Source: Pseudomonas sp. UBA2684
Lineage (GTDB): Bacteria; Pseudomonadota; Gammaproteobacteria; Pseudomonadales; Pseudomonadaceae
DNA: 64,000 nt
Assembly (NCBI GenBank): GCA_002354655.1
Contig: DELY01000053.1
Coordinates: 1-64,000, forward strand
Direction: 5' to 3'
A program made the position numbers and the translations under genes. How positions within the stretch are numbered: the first letter of the stretch is position 1; each line of letters starts with the position of its first letter. The notes beneath the pieces were generated by a model, which saw nothing but the letters and a program-made list of their open reading frames with translations, did no database searches and was not told the origin of the DNA. This document shows positions 56,035 through 64,000 of this stretch, piece by piece.

Positions 56035-57624
56035 ATGTCCGCCACCCTGTTTTTCGACCGCCTGCTGCGCACCGTCGGTCTGCGTACCCTGAATCAGCAG
56101 TTCCTGTTTTCTTACGCGCTGATGTTCGTCCTCGCGGTCACCGCTTCGGTGGCGCTGTACCTGAGCATGTCGGTGTCGCCGGAGACCATCAGCGTCGCTG
56201 GCGCGCAGCGCATGCTCAGCCAGAAGATGACCAAGGAAGCCCTGCTGCTGCGCGAGCAGGTGATCGCCCGTGGCGCCCTCGACGCGACCATGGCGCAATT
56301 CGACCAGGCCCATCGCGACCTGCTCGGCGGCAACTCGGCGCGCAATATCAGCGCCATCCAGGCTGCGGATATCCAGGCGCAGATGGCTCAGGTCGGCCAC
56401 CTCTGGCAACGCTTTCGCGCCCAGCTGGAGCGTCTGGCGAATGGCGATGCGAGGGTCGAGCTGGCCGGCCTGGAGCAGCAGTCGAGCGAGCTGCTGCGCG
56501 AGACCAACAAGGCGGTCGGATTGATGGCCGCGCATGCCGAGCGCATGCAGCGTACGCAGATGTGGCTGGCCTTTGCCTGTGTGCTGGGCATCCTGCTGCT
56601 GGTGGTGCTTGGCCGCCAGTTCGGCCTGCGTCCGCTGATGGGTAACCTGCAGGCGGTGCAGGGCGCGCTGACCCGCGTTGGCGCTGGCGACTTTACCCAG
56701 GCGCTGGCTGGGCAGCACCAGGACAACGAGATCGGCCGCATCTTCAGCGGCTACAACCGCATGCAGGAGCAAGTGCGCAGCCTGCTCGCCGAGGTCAAGG
56801 AAACCGGTGGGCGTACCGGCCGGCATGTCGACGAGGTGGTGGCGGCGGCGCAGGCGGCGGGCGGCGGCGTACGGCGCCAGCACGAAGACCTCGACCAGGT
56901 GGCCACGGCGATGAACGAAATGAGCGCGACGGTGGCCGAGGTGGCGCGGCATGCCGCCCACGCCGCGGAGTCGGCGCGCGGGGCAGACGCATTCGCGCAA
57001 ACCGGACAGAGCGCGGTGCGCCGCAGCGCCGAGCTGGTGGCGGCGCTGTCCGCGCAGTTGCAGCGCAGTGGCGATCAGGTGCAGCGCCTGGAGCACGAGA
57101 CGGCCGGGGTCGGCAAGGTGCTGGAGGTGATCACCGGGATCGCCGAGCAGACCAACCTGCTGGCGTTGAACGCGGCCATCGAAGCGGCACGGGCCGGCGA
57201 GGCCGGGCGCGGATTCGCCGTGGTCGCCGACGAAGTGCGCACCCTGGCCAGCCGCACCCAGCAGTCGACCGGGGAAATCCAGGCGATCATCCAGCGCTTG
57301 CAGGGCGGCGCCCGCGAGGCCGTGTCGGCCATGCAGCAGAGCGCCACGCTGGCCCACGACAATCTGGCGCATATCCAGGAGGCCACCGAGGTGCTGGCCA
57401 GCATCGTCGGCGCGGTGGACAGCATCAACGCCATGAACGCGCAGATCGCCACTGCCGCCGAGGAGCAATGCCAGGTGGCGCAGGATATCGACCAGCGCGT
57501 GACGCATATTTCCAGCCTGGCCGAGCAGACCCATGGCGACGCGGAAACGGTGATGCAGGCCAGTGCGCAGATCCAGGGCGAGGTGCAGCAACTCAATCAC
57601 CACCTCGGCCGCTTCCGCACCTGA
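56035..57624 (+). CDS. Methyl-accepting chemotaxis protein with a PilJ-type sensor
   Basis: A 529-residue chemoreceptor. Transmembrane helices are at about 22-44 and 178-198. The periplasmic domain opens [20 protein letters not shown], the pattern of PilJ/type IV pili MCP N-terminal domains; a domain of this type binds nitrate in the P. aeruginosa receptor McpN. HAMP follows, then the signalling hairpin [25 protein letters not shown] precedes the ATG. It is followed 108 bases later by a heme-binding lipoprotein gene. Ligand is inferred only from domain type. Confidence 0.9.
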   Translation: MSATLFFDRLLRTVGLRTLNQQFLFSYALMFVLAVTASVALYLSMSVSPETISVAGAQRMLSQKMTKEALLLREQVIARGALDATMAQFDQAHRDLLGGNSARNISAIQAADIQAQMAQVGHLWQRFRAQLERLANGDARVELAGLEQQSSELLRETNKAVGLMAAHAERMQRTQMWLAFACVLGILLLVVLGRQFGLRPLMGNLQAVQGALTRVGAGDFTQALAGQHQDNEIGRIFSGYNRMQEQVRSLLAEVKETGGRTGRHVDEVVAAAQAAGGGVRRQHEDLDQVATAMNEMSATVAEVARHAAHAAESARGADAFAQTGQSAVRRSAELVAALSAQLQRSGDQVQRLEHETAGVGKVLEVITGIAEQTNLLALNAAIEAARAGEAGRGFAVVADEVRTLASRTQQSTGEIQAIIQRLQGGAREAVSAMQQSATLAHDNLAHIQEATEVLASIVGAVDSINAMNAQIATAAEEQCQVAQDIDQRVTHISSLAEQTHGDAETVMQASAQIQGEVQQLNHHLGRFRT

Positions 57625-57732
57625 GTGCGGCGCGTCACCGGTCGCGTCGGACATGTTTGCTCATGCTCGGCGCTTGGCCTCGGCCGGCGGAGTGAGGATA
57701 CTGGCGGCCTTTTTCAGCGTGCCCTGAGACCG

Positions 57733-58182
57733 ATGAAACCTACACGCCTTGCCCTCGCCGCCTTTGCCTGCCTGACCCTTGCCGCTTGCGGCGGGGTCGA
57801 CCCGAACTCGCCGATGGGCCAGCGCCAGGCGATTTTCAAACAGATGCTCAACACCAGCGAAGACCTCGGCGGCATGCTGCGCGGGCGGCTGGCATTCAGC
57901 GCGCCGCGCTTCGTCGCCGGCTCTGCCGAGTTGGATCAGCTGTCGCGCACGCCGTGGCAACACTTTCCGCAAATCAAGGATGAGGGCGACAGCCGCGCCA
58001 AGGACGATGTTTGGCAACGTCAGTTGCGGTTCCAGGAGCTGGCACGCGAGCTGGAAGGCGCCACCGCCGCGCTGGTCGTGGCGAGCGCCGCGAGCCCGCT
58101 GCACAGCGCCGAGCTGGTGGCGCCCATGCAGCGGGTAGAAAACAGCTGCAAGGCTTGCCACGAAGAGTTTCGCGCCTACTGA
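57733..58182 (+). CDS. Cytochrome c (class II-like) lipoprotein
   Basis: A 149-residue protein with a lipoprotein signal peptide ending LTLAAC (Cys19 would be lipidated). The heme c site CKACH (139-143) lies close to the C terminus, the arrangement of cytochrome c' and c-556 proteins. The mature part is helical. The start at 57733 (MKPTRLALAAF) places the signal peptide first. It should sit on the periplasmic face of a membrane. Being just downstream of a chemoreceptor gene it may be cotranscribed with it; a sensing role is speculation. Confidence 0.85.
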   Translation: MKPTRLALAAFACLTLAACGGVDPNSPMGQRQAIFKQMLNTSEDLGGMLRGRLAFSAPRFVAGSAELDQLSRTPWQHFPQIKDEGDSRAKDDVWQRQLRFQELARELEGATAALVVASAASPLHSAELVAPMQRVENSCKACHEEFRAY

Positions 58183-58192
58183 GCACGCGTGA

Positions 58193-58591
58193 TCAGCGGT
58201 TCAACTGATCTTCGGCCTGCTTCAGCTCTTCACGCGCCTCGGCCAGTTTGGCCTGGCGCGTGGCGATCTTCTCGGCATCGCCTTTGGCCATGGCTTCGCG
58301 CAGGTCGACCTCGCGCTCGCTGACTTCCTGTGCGGCGCCGCGCACCTGCTCTTGCCGCTCCTGGCGCAGCGACTCATCGCTGCAATTCGCGACTACCTCA
58401 CTCAGGGCTTTTTCCAGGCCGGCTTGCTGGCGGCTGTTGCCGTGCTGGCGGGCTTCTTCGAGCTGTACGTTGATGGCTTGGCGTTTGGCCGCGCAGCCGG
58501 TCAGCGGGGTATCGGCTTGTGCGGCGAATGTCGCGCTGCCGAGCAAGGCGCTGGCGAGCGCCAGGCCGGTAAAGATCGATTGCTGGACCAT
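58193..58591 (-). CDS. DUF1090 family periplasmic protein
   Basis: A 132-residue exported protein. A signal peptide (about residues 1-25, ending FAAQA) precedes a helical, charged domain with the family pattern GCAAKRQAINVQLEEAR and a conserved Cys in VANCSDESL. Coiled-coil helices rich in Glu, Arg and Lys follow. E. coli YqjC is a relative; function is unknown. GGAG precedes the ATG. Its stop lies ten bases beyond that of the convergent cytochrome gene. Confidence 0.88.
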   Translation of the reverse strand: MVQQSIFTGLALASALLGSATFAAQADTPLTGCAAKRQAINVQLEEARQHGNSRQQAGLEKALSEVVANCSDESLRQERQEQVRGAAQEVSEREVDLREAMAKGDAEKIATRQAKLAEAREELKQAEDQLNR

Positions 58592-58694
58592 AGGTCACTC
58601 CATTGAGAGAGGGAAACACTGATTTGGACGCGCTAAAGCTTACTGTCTTAGCGGTCCATAGGTGGGCTTTTTGATCTTCCAGTCAGGTATTTAG

Positions 58695-58906
58695 CAGGCC
58701 GTTGAAAAACTACCTGTGTTGCCGATACGGCGTTAAAAACAGGCTCAGAATGCTCATTTACAGCACGTAAACTGCGCTTGATTCGCTGCGCTCACCCTGC
58801 GGGCCAGCCATTGGCTGTTACTCCGCTACGCTGCGTTTCTCGCCTGTTTTTGTCGGGGGCGCGTAGCCTTGTCTCGGCTGCCTCGCCTACGTTTTTCAAC
58901 GGACTG
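58695..58906. repeat. MITE-like palindromic element with TTAG target duplication
   Basis: The ends are CAGGCCGTTGAAAAA (58695-58709) and TTTTTCAACGGACTG (58892-58906), inverted repeats with mismatches at the outer positions. Exact 4-bp direct repeats TTAG flank it (58691-58694 and 58907-58910). Interior sequence (GCGTTAAAAACAGGCTC, GGCTGTTACTCC, GGCTGCCTCGCCTACG) matches the inverse of the element at 35052-35256. It occupies most of the 329 bases between the DUF1090 gene and ligB; the rest, near 58592-58690, should hold the DUF1090 promoter. Confidence 0.8.
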
Positions 58907-58920
58907 TTAGTGGTGTCTGT

Positions 58921-60630
<1,710 letters not shown>

Positions 60631-60671
60631 CTAGTCGCTGGATTGGACTTTAGCCCGCCAATCGGTGAAGT

Positions 60672-60714
60672 CCACCACGCAAAAGCCCCGCACTTGGCGG
60701 GGCTTTTGTGGTGG
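60672..60714 (-). terminator. Intrinsic terminator of metK
   Basis: CCACCAC plus AAAAGCCCCGC (60672-60691) pairs with GCGGGGCTTTT plus GTGGTGG (60697-60714), a long stem ending in T-runs on both strands. It lies just after the metK stop (60724) and ahead of ligB. Confidence 0.85.
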
Positions 60715-60723
60715 CGGCGAAGC

Positions 60724-61914
60724 TTACAGACCGGCGGCGGCGCGCAGGTCGGCGACCTTGTCGGTCTTTTCCCAGGTGAAGGTGGTGAAGGTGTCGTCGC
60801 CGACAGTCTTCTGCTCCGGGGTGCGGCCGAAGTGGCCGTAGGCCGCGGTTTCCTGGTACATCGGGTGCAACAGGTCGAGCATCTTGGTGATGGCGTACGG
60901 GCGCAGGTCGAATACCTCGCGCACCAGCTGGATGATCTTGTCTTCGGCGATCTTGTGGGTGCCGAAGGTGTTGATCGAGATCGAGGTCGGTTGAGCCACG
61001 CCGATGGCGTAGGAGACCTGGATTTCGCAGCGCTCGGCCAGGCCGGCGGCAACGATGTTCTTGGCTACGTAACGGCCGGCGTAGGCAGCCGAACGGTCAA
61101 CCTTGGAGGGGTCCTTGCCGGAGAACGCGCCGCCGCCGTGACGGGCCATGCCGCCGTAGGAGTCGACGATGATCTTGCGCCCGGTCAGGCCGCAGTCGCC
61201 CACCGGGCCACCGATGACGAAGTTACCGGTCGGGTTGATGTGGAACTGCGTGCCTTTGTGCAGCAGTTCGGCCGGCAGGGCGTGCTTGATGATCAGCTCC
61301 ATCACGCCTTCGCGCAGGTCGGCCAGCGACACTTCCGGGTTGTGCTGAGTGGACAGCACCACGGCGTCGATGCCGACCACCTTGCCGTTTTCATACTGGC
61401 AGGTGACCTGGCTCTTGGCATCGGGGCGCAGCCAGGTCAGCAGACCGGACTTGCGCGCTTCGGCCTGGCGCTGCACCAGAGCGTGGGAGAAACGGATCGG
61501 TGCGGGCATCAACACGTCGGTTTCGTTGCTGGCGTAGCCGAACATCAGGCCCTGGTCGCCGGCACCCTGGTCTTCCGGCTTGGCGCGGTCGACACCCTGG
61601 TTGATGTCCGGAGACTGCTTGCCAATGATGTTCATCACGCCGCAGGTGGCGCCGTCGAAGCCGACGTCGGAGCTGGTGTAGCCGATGTCACAGATCACGT
61701 CGCGGACGATCTGTTCCAGGTCGACCCAGGCGCTGGTGGTGACTTCGCCGGCGACGATGGCCACGCCGGTCTTGACCAGGGTTTCCACGGCCACACGGGC
61801 GTGTTTGTCCTGGGCGATGATGGCGTCCAGCACTGCATCGGAAATCTGGTCGGCGATCTTGTCCGGATGGCCTTCGGACACGGATTCGGAGGTGAAGAGA
61901 GAATATTCGCTCAT
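60724..61914 (-). CDS. metK: S-adenosylmethionine synthetase MetK
   Basis: A 396-residue enzyme that makes SAM from ATP and methionine. It has the N-terminal [34 protein letters not shown] and the phosphate loop [19 protein letters not shown]. It begins 17 bases after the stop of the ArsR-methyltransferase gene on the same strand, so the two are probably one operon controlled from the palindrome at 62979. Confidence 0.97.
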   Translation of the reverse strand: MSEYSLFTSESVSEGHPDKIADQISDAVLDAIIAQDKHARVAVETLVKTGVAIVAGEVTTSAWVDLEQIVRDVICDIGYTSSDVGFDGATCGVMNIIGKQSPDINQGVDRAKPEDQGAGDQGLMFGYASNETDVLMPAPIRFSHALVQRQAEARKSGLLTWLRPDAKSQVTCQYENGKVVGIDAVVLSTQHNPEVSLADLREGVMELIIKHALPAELLHKGTQFHINPTGNFVIGGPVGDCGLTGRKIIVDSYGGMARHGGGAFSGKDPSKVDRSAAYAGRYVAKNIVAAGLAERCEIQVSYAIGVAQPTSISINTFGTHKIAEDKIIQLVREVFDLRPYAITKMLDLLHPMYQETAAYGHFGRTPEQKTVGDDTFTTFTWEKTDKVADLRAAAGL

Positions 61915-61931
61915 CTATCGGTTTTCCTGTT

Positions 61932-62945
61932 TTACCGGTGGGTGAGAGTGGCCCGCAGGCCGCTGTGTTCATCTGGCTTGGCAAAGTGCCGCACCTGAAT
62001 CTGGAAACCATTACGTAAACCGACGTACTGGCTTTCGCCAGACGCCAGGCCCGCGGCGACGGCCCAGCGGGCCAGGTCGTCCTGTTCAAACCCCAGCCAG
62101 AGATCGCCACAGGCCTGCCTGGCCCAACTCTGGTTGTGGCTGCACAACTCGGTGATCACCAGGCTGCCACCGGGTTTGACCCGCAGCGCTAGGTGTTTCA
62201 GGGCCTCGGCCGGGGCGGCGAAATGGTGCAGGACCATGTTCAGCACCACGCAGTCGGCGGCCGGGTAGTCGTCGTTCAAGGCATCGGCAAGGTGCAGGGC
62301 GACGTTGCCCAGGCCTTCCTGCTCGCAGCGCATGCGCGCCAGTTCGAGCATCGCCGGGCTGTTGTCCAGCGCCGTGACCCGATGGAAGCGCCGTGCCAGG
62401 TCTGGCAGGAAGCCACCGTCGCCGGGGCCGACTTCCAGTGCCGTGGCCTGGGTGGCGAAGCCCTGCGCATCGAGCAGGGCCAGTACGCTGTCGCGGTACT
62501 GCGGCAGCCCGGCGATCAGGTCCTGCTGGGCCTGGAAGCTCGCGGCGCTGCGGGCGAAGAAATCCTGGCTGGTCGCGGCGCGTTGCTGGTGCACCTCGGC
62601 AATCCGTGCCTGCACGTCCGCCGGCAGGTGCAGCGCATCGATCTCATCGAGCAACGCGGCATGCAGGGTGCCGCCGAGCAACTCGCCCTGGGCCAGCGCG
62701 CGGCGATAGAAGATCGCATTGCCTTCGCGGCGCGTCGCCACCAGGCCCGCCTGGGCCAGCACCTTGAGGTGGTGGCTCATGCCCGACTGGCCGATGGCGA
62801 AAATCTGCGCCAACTCCAGCACGCCGAACGAGTCGTTGGCCAGCGCGCGCAGCACGGTCAGGCGCAGCGGATCACCGCCGGCCTTGCACAGGGCGGCCAA
62901 CTCGTCGGCTGGCTCAAAACGCAACTGGGGCACGCGCATATTCAT
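61932..62945 (-). CDS. ArsR-family regulator fused to a SAM-methyltransferase domain
   Basis: A 337-residue fusion. Residues about 10-95 are an ArsR-type winged helix (LAQIFAIGQSGMSHHLKVLA) without the metal-binding CxC of arsenic regulators. Residues about 150-310 are a class I methyltransferase domain with ALEVGPGDGGFLPDLA and VLNMVLHHFAAP. Fused to metK, it probably senses SAM or SAH and regulates the SAM cycle; SahR-type ArsR regulators do this in other proteobacteria. Whether it methylates anything is unknown. A Met two codons in (62939) is an alternative start. Confidence 0.87.
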   Translation of the reverse strand: MNMRVPQLRFEPADELAALCKAGGDPLRLTVLRALANDSFGVLELAQIFAIGQSGMSHHLKVLAQAGLVATRREGNAIFYRRALAQGELLGGTLHAALLDEIDALHLPADVQARIAEVHQQRAATSQDFFARSAASFQAQQDLIAGLPQYRDSVLALLDAQGFATQATALEVGPGDGGFLPDLARRFHRVTALDNSPAMLELARMRCEQEGLGNVALHLADALNDDYPAADCVVLNMVLHHFAAPAEALKHLALRVKPGGSLVITELCSHNQSWARQACGDLWLGFEQDDLARWAVAAGLASGESQYVGLRNGFQIQVRHFAKPDEHSGLRATLTHR

Positions 62946-62978
62946 AGGGGGCGCAGTCTAGTCGGTCATTTTTCATAC

Positions 62979-63018
62979 AGCAACAGCAATATCAAAAAGT
63001 TTTGATATTGCTGTTGCT
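62979..63018. promoter_or_regulatory. 40-bp palindromic operator candidate between the ArsR-methyltransferase gene and tkt
   Basis: AGCAACAGCAATATCAAAA (62979-62997) and its exact reverse complement (63000-63018) are separated by AG. The core ATATCAAAA-AG-TTTTGATAT is typical of a dimeric winged-helix operator. It lies 34 bases upstream of the ArsR-methyltransferase start and 150 bases upstream of tkt, so autoregulation of the arsR-metK operon is the natural reading. Confidence 0.75.
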
Positions 63019-63167
63019 GGGCGATGAACGAGTCGTGCATGTCGATCGATTGCCCAGAAAACATTGGCCCTGCGACCATCTGTCATTGCCCCGACAGGCT
63101 CCGCTGGGCGAAAATGGCCGCCTTTTTCGACCCCCAGTTGCCCAAGCAGCCCGTAGGAGATTCAGTG

Positions 63168-64000
63168 ATGCCCAGCCGTCGTGAGCGAGCCAATGCCATT
63201 CGTGCCCTGAGCATGGATGCCGTGCAGAAAGCCAACAGCGGCCACCCGGGTGCCCCGATGGGCATGGCGGACATCGCCGAAGTGCTGTGGCGCGACTACC
63301 TCAAGCACAACCCGAGCAACCCGAGCTTCGCCGACCGTGACCGCTTCGTGCTGTCCAACGGCCACGGCTCGATGCTGATCTACTCGCTGCTGCACCTGAC
63401 CGGCTACGACCTCGGCATCGAAGACCTCAAGCAGTTCCGCCAGCTGCACAGCCGCACCCCGGGCCACCCGGAATACGGCTACACCCCGGGCGTCGAGACC
63501 ACCACCGGCCCACTGGGCCAGGGCATCGCCAACGCCGTGGGTTTTGCCCTCGCCGAGAAAGTGCTGGGCGCGCAGTTCAACCGCGACGGCCACCAGATCG
63601 TTGACCACTTCACCTACGCCTTCCTCGGCGACGGTTGCATGATGGAAGGCATCAGCCATGAAGTCTGCTCGCTGGCCGGCACCCTGGGTCTGGGCAAGCT
63701 GATCGCCTTCTACGACGACAACGGCATCTCCATCGATGGCGAAGTCGAAGGCTGGTTCACCGATGACACGCCGAAGCGCTTCGAAGCCTACGGCTGGCAG
63801 GTGATCCGCAATGTCGACGGCCACGATGCCGACGAAATCAAGATCGCCATCGACACCGCGCGCAAGAGCGCGCAGCCGACCCTGATCTGCTGCAAGACCA
63901 CCATCGGCTTCGGTTCGCCGAACAAGCAGGGCAAGGAAGAGTGCCACGGCGCGCCGCTGGGCAATGACGAAATCGCCCTGACCCGCGCCACCCTGGGCTG
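63168..64000 (+). CDS. tkt: Transketolase, 5' part (runs off the window)
   Basis: The first 277 codons of a thiamine-diphosphate-dependent transketolase of the pentose phosphate pathway. Seen motifs are [52 protein letters not shown] and the ThDP/Mg site [13 protein letters not shown] with [15 protein letters not shown] at 63156-63159 supports the ATG at 63168. The remaining part of the gene lies beyond 64000. Confidence 0.95.
   Translation, partial: MPSRRERANAIRALSMDAVQKANSGHPGAPMGMADIAEVLWRDYLKHNPSNPSFADRDRFVLSNGHGSMLIYSLLHLTGYDLGIEDLKQFRQLHSRTPGHPEYGYTPGVETTTGPLGQGIANAVGFALAEKVLGAQFNRDGHQIVDHFTYAFLGDGCMMEGISHEVCSLAGTLGLGKLIAFYDDNGISIDGEVEGWFTDDTPKRFEAYGWQVIRNVDGHDADEIKIAIDTARKSAQPTLICCKTTIGFGSPNKQGKEECHGAPLGNDEIALTRATLG

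Overview
The window is a chromosomal segment of a Pseudomonas species (Gammaproteobacteria). DNA is GC-rich, genes are closely packed, and gene order largely follows P. aeruginosa PAO1 from about PA0377 (mtgA, thiSG, trmB) through hemW-rdgB-metW-metX, proC, pilTU, pyrRBC', gshB, pilGHIJK-chpABC, rsmE, bioA and the RhlE helicase to metF and ahcY, and then continues to metK and tkt. No rRNA, tRNA, CRISPR array, prophage or insertion sequence was seen. The sequence alone does not fix the species.

Layout. 1-6.3 kb: an unknown membrane-anchored protein, lysoplasmalogenase, mtgA, DUF423, thiS, thiG, trmB and a DUF1329 protein. 6.4-9.3 kb: a MocR-type regulator and ccoG. 9.5-13.9 kb: a minus-strand run metX-metW-DUF4426-rdgB-hemW-DUF3392 with short or overlapping junctions. 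14-16.8 kb: a zeta-like toxin-antitoxin pair of lower GC and a dynamin-like GTPase. 17.2-21.7 kb: yggT, proC, yggS and the divergent pilT-pilU twitching ATPases. 21.7-23.8 kb: a two-gene radical-SAM DNA-metabolism system behind a near-consensus LexA box. 24.5-30.4 kb: pyrimidine genes pyrR-pyrB-pyrC', ruvX, yqgE, tonB3 and gshB. 30.6-44.2 kb: the Pil-Chp chemosensory operon controlling type IV pili, including the giant hybrid kinase ChpA. 44.4-50.1 kb: rsmE, bioA, cytochrome b561, yceI and rhlE. 50.3-58.6 kb: a solute-binding protein, ppnN, metF, ahcY with a SAH riboswitch, MAPEG, a PilJ-type chemoreceptor, a heme lipoprotein and DUF1090. 58.9-64 kb: ligB, metK, an ArsR-methyltransferase regulator behind a 40-bp palindrome, and the start of tkt.

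Two functional themes dominate. The first is type IV pilus twitching: pilT, pilU, tonB3, pilG-pilK and chpA-chpC. The second is methionine and the activated-methyl cycle: metX, metW, metF, ahcY, metK and the ArsR-methyltransferase. That second group carries two separate candidate sensors, an RNA riboswitch on ahcY and a protein regulator beside metK.

The best leads for new biology are the SOS-boxed radical-SAM pair (22548-23791), the zeta-like TA pair (13971-14769), the palindrome-controlled ArsR-methyltransferase gene, the (GCCGAA)10 tract inside chpA, and several families of small palindromic or MITE-like repeats between genes, one of them with an exact 4-bp target-site duplication.
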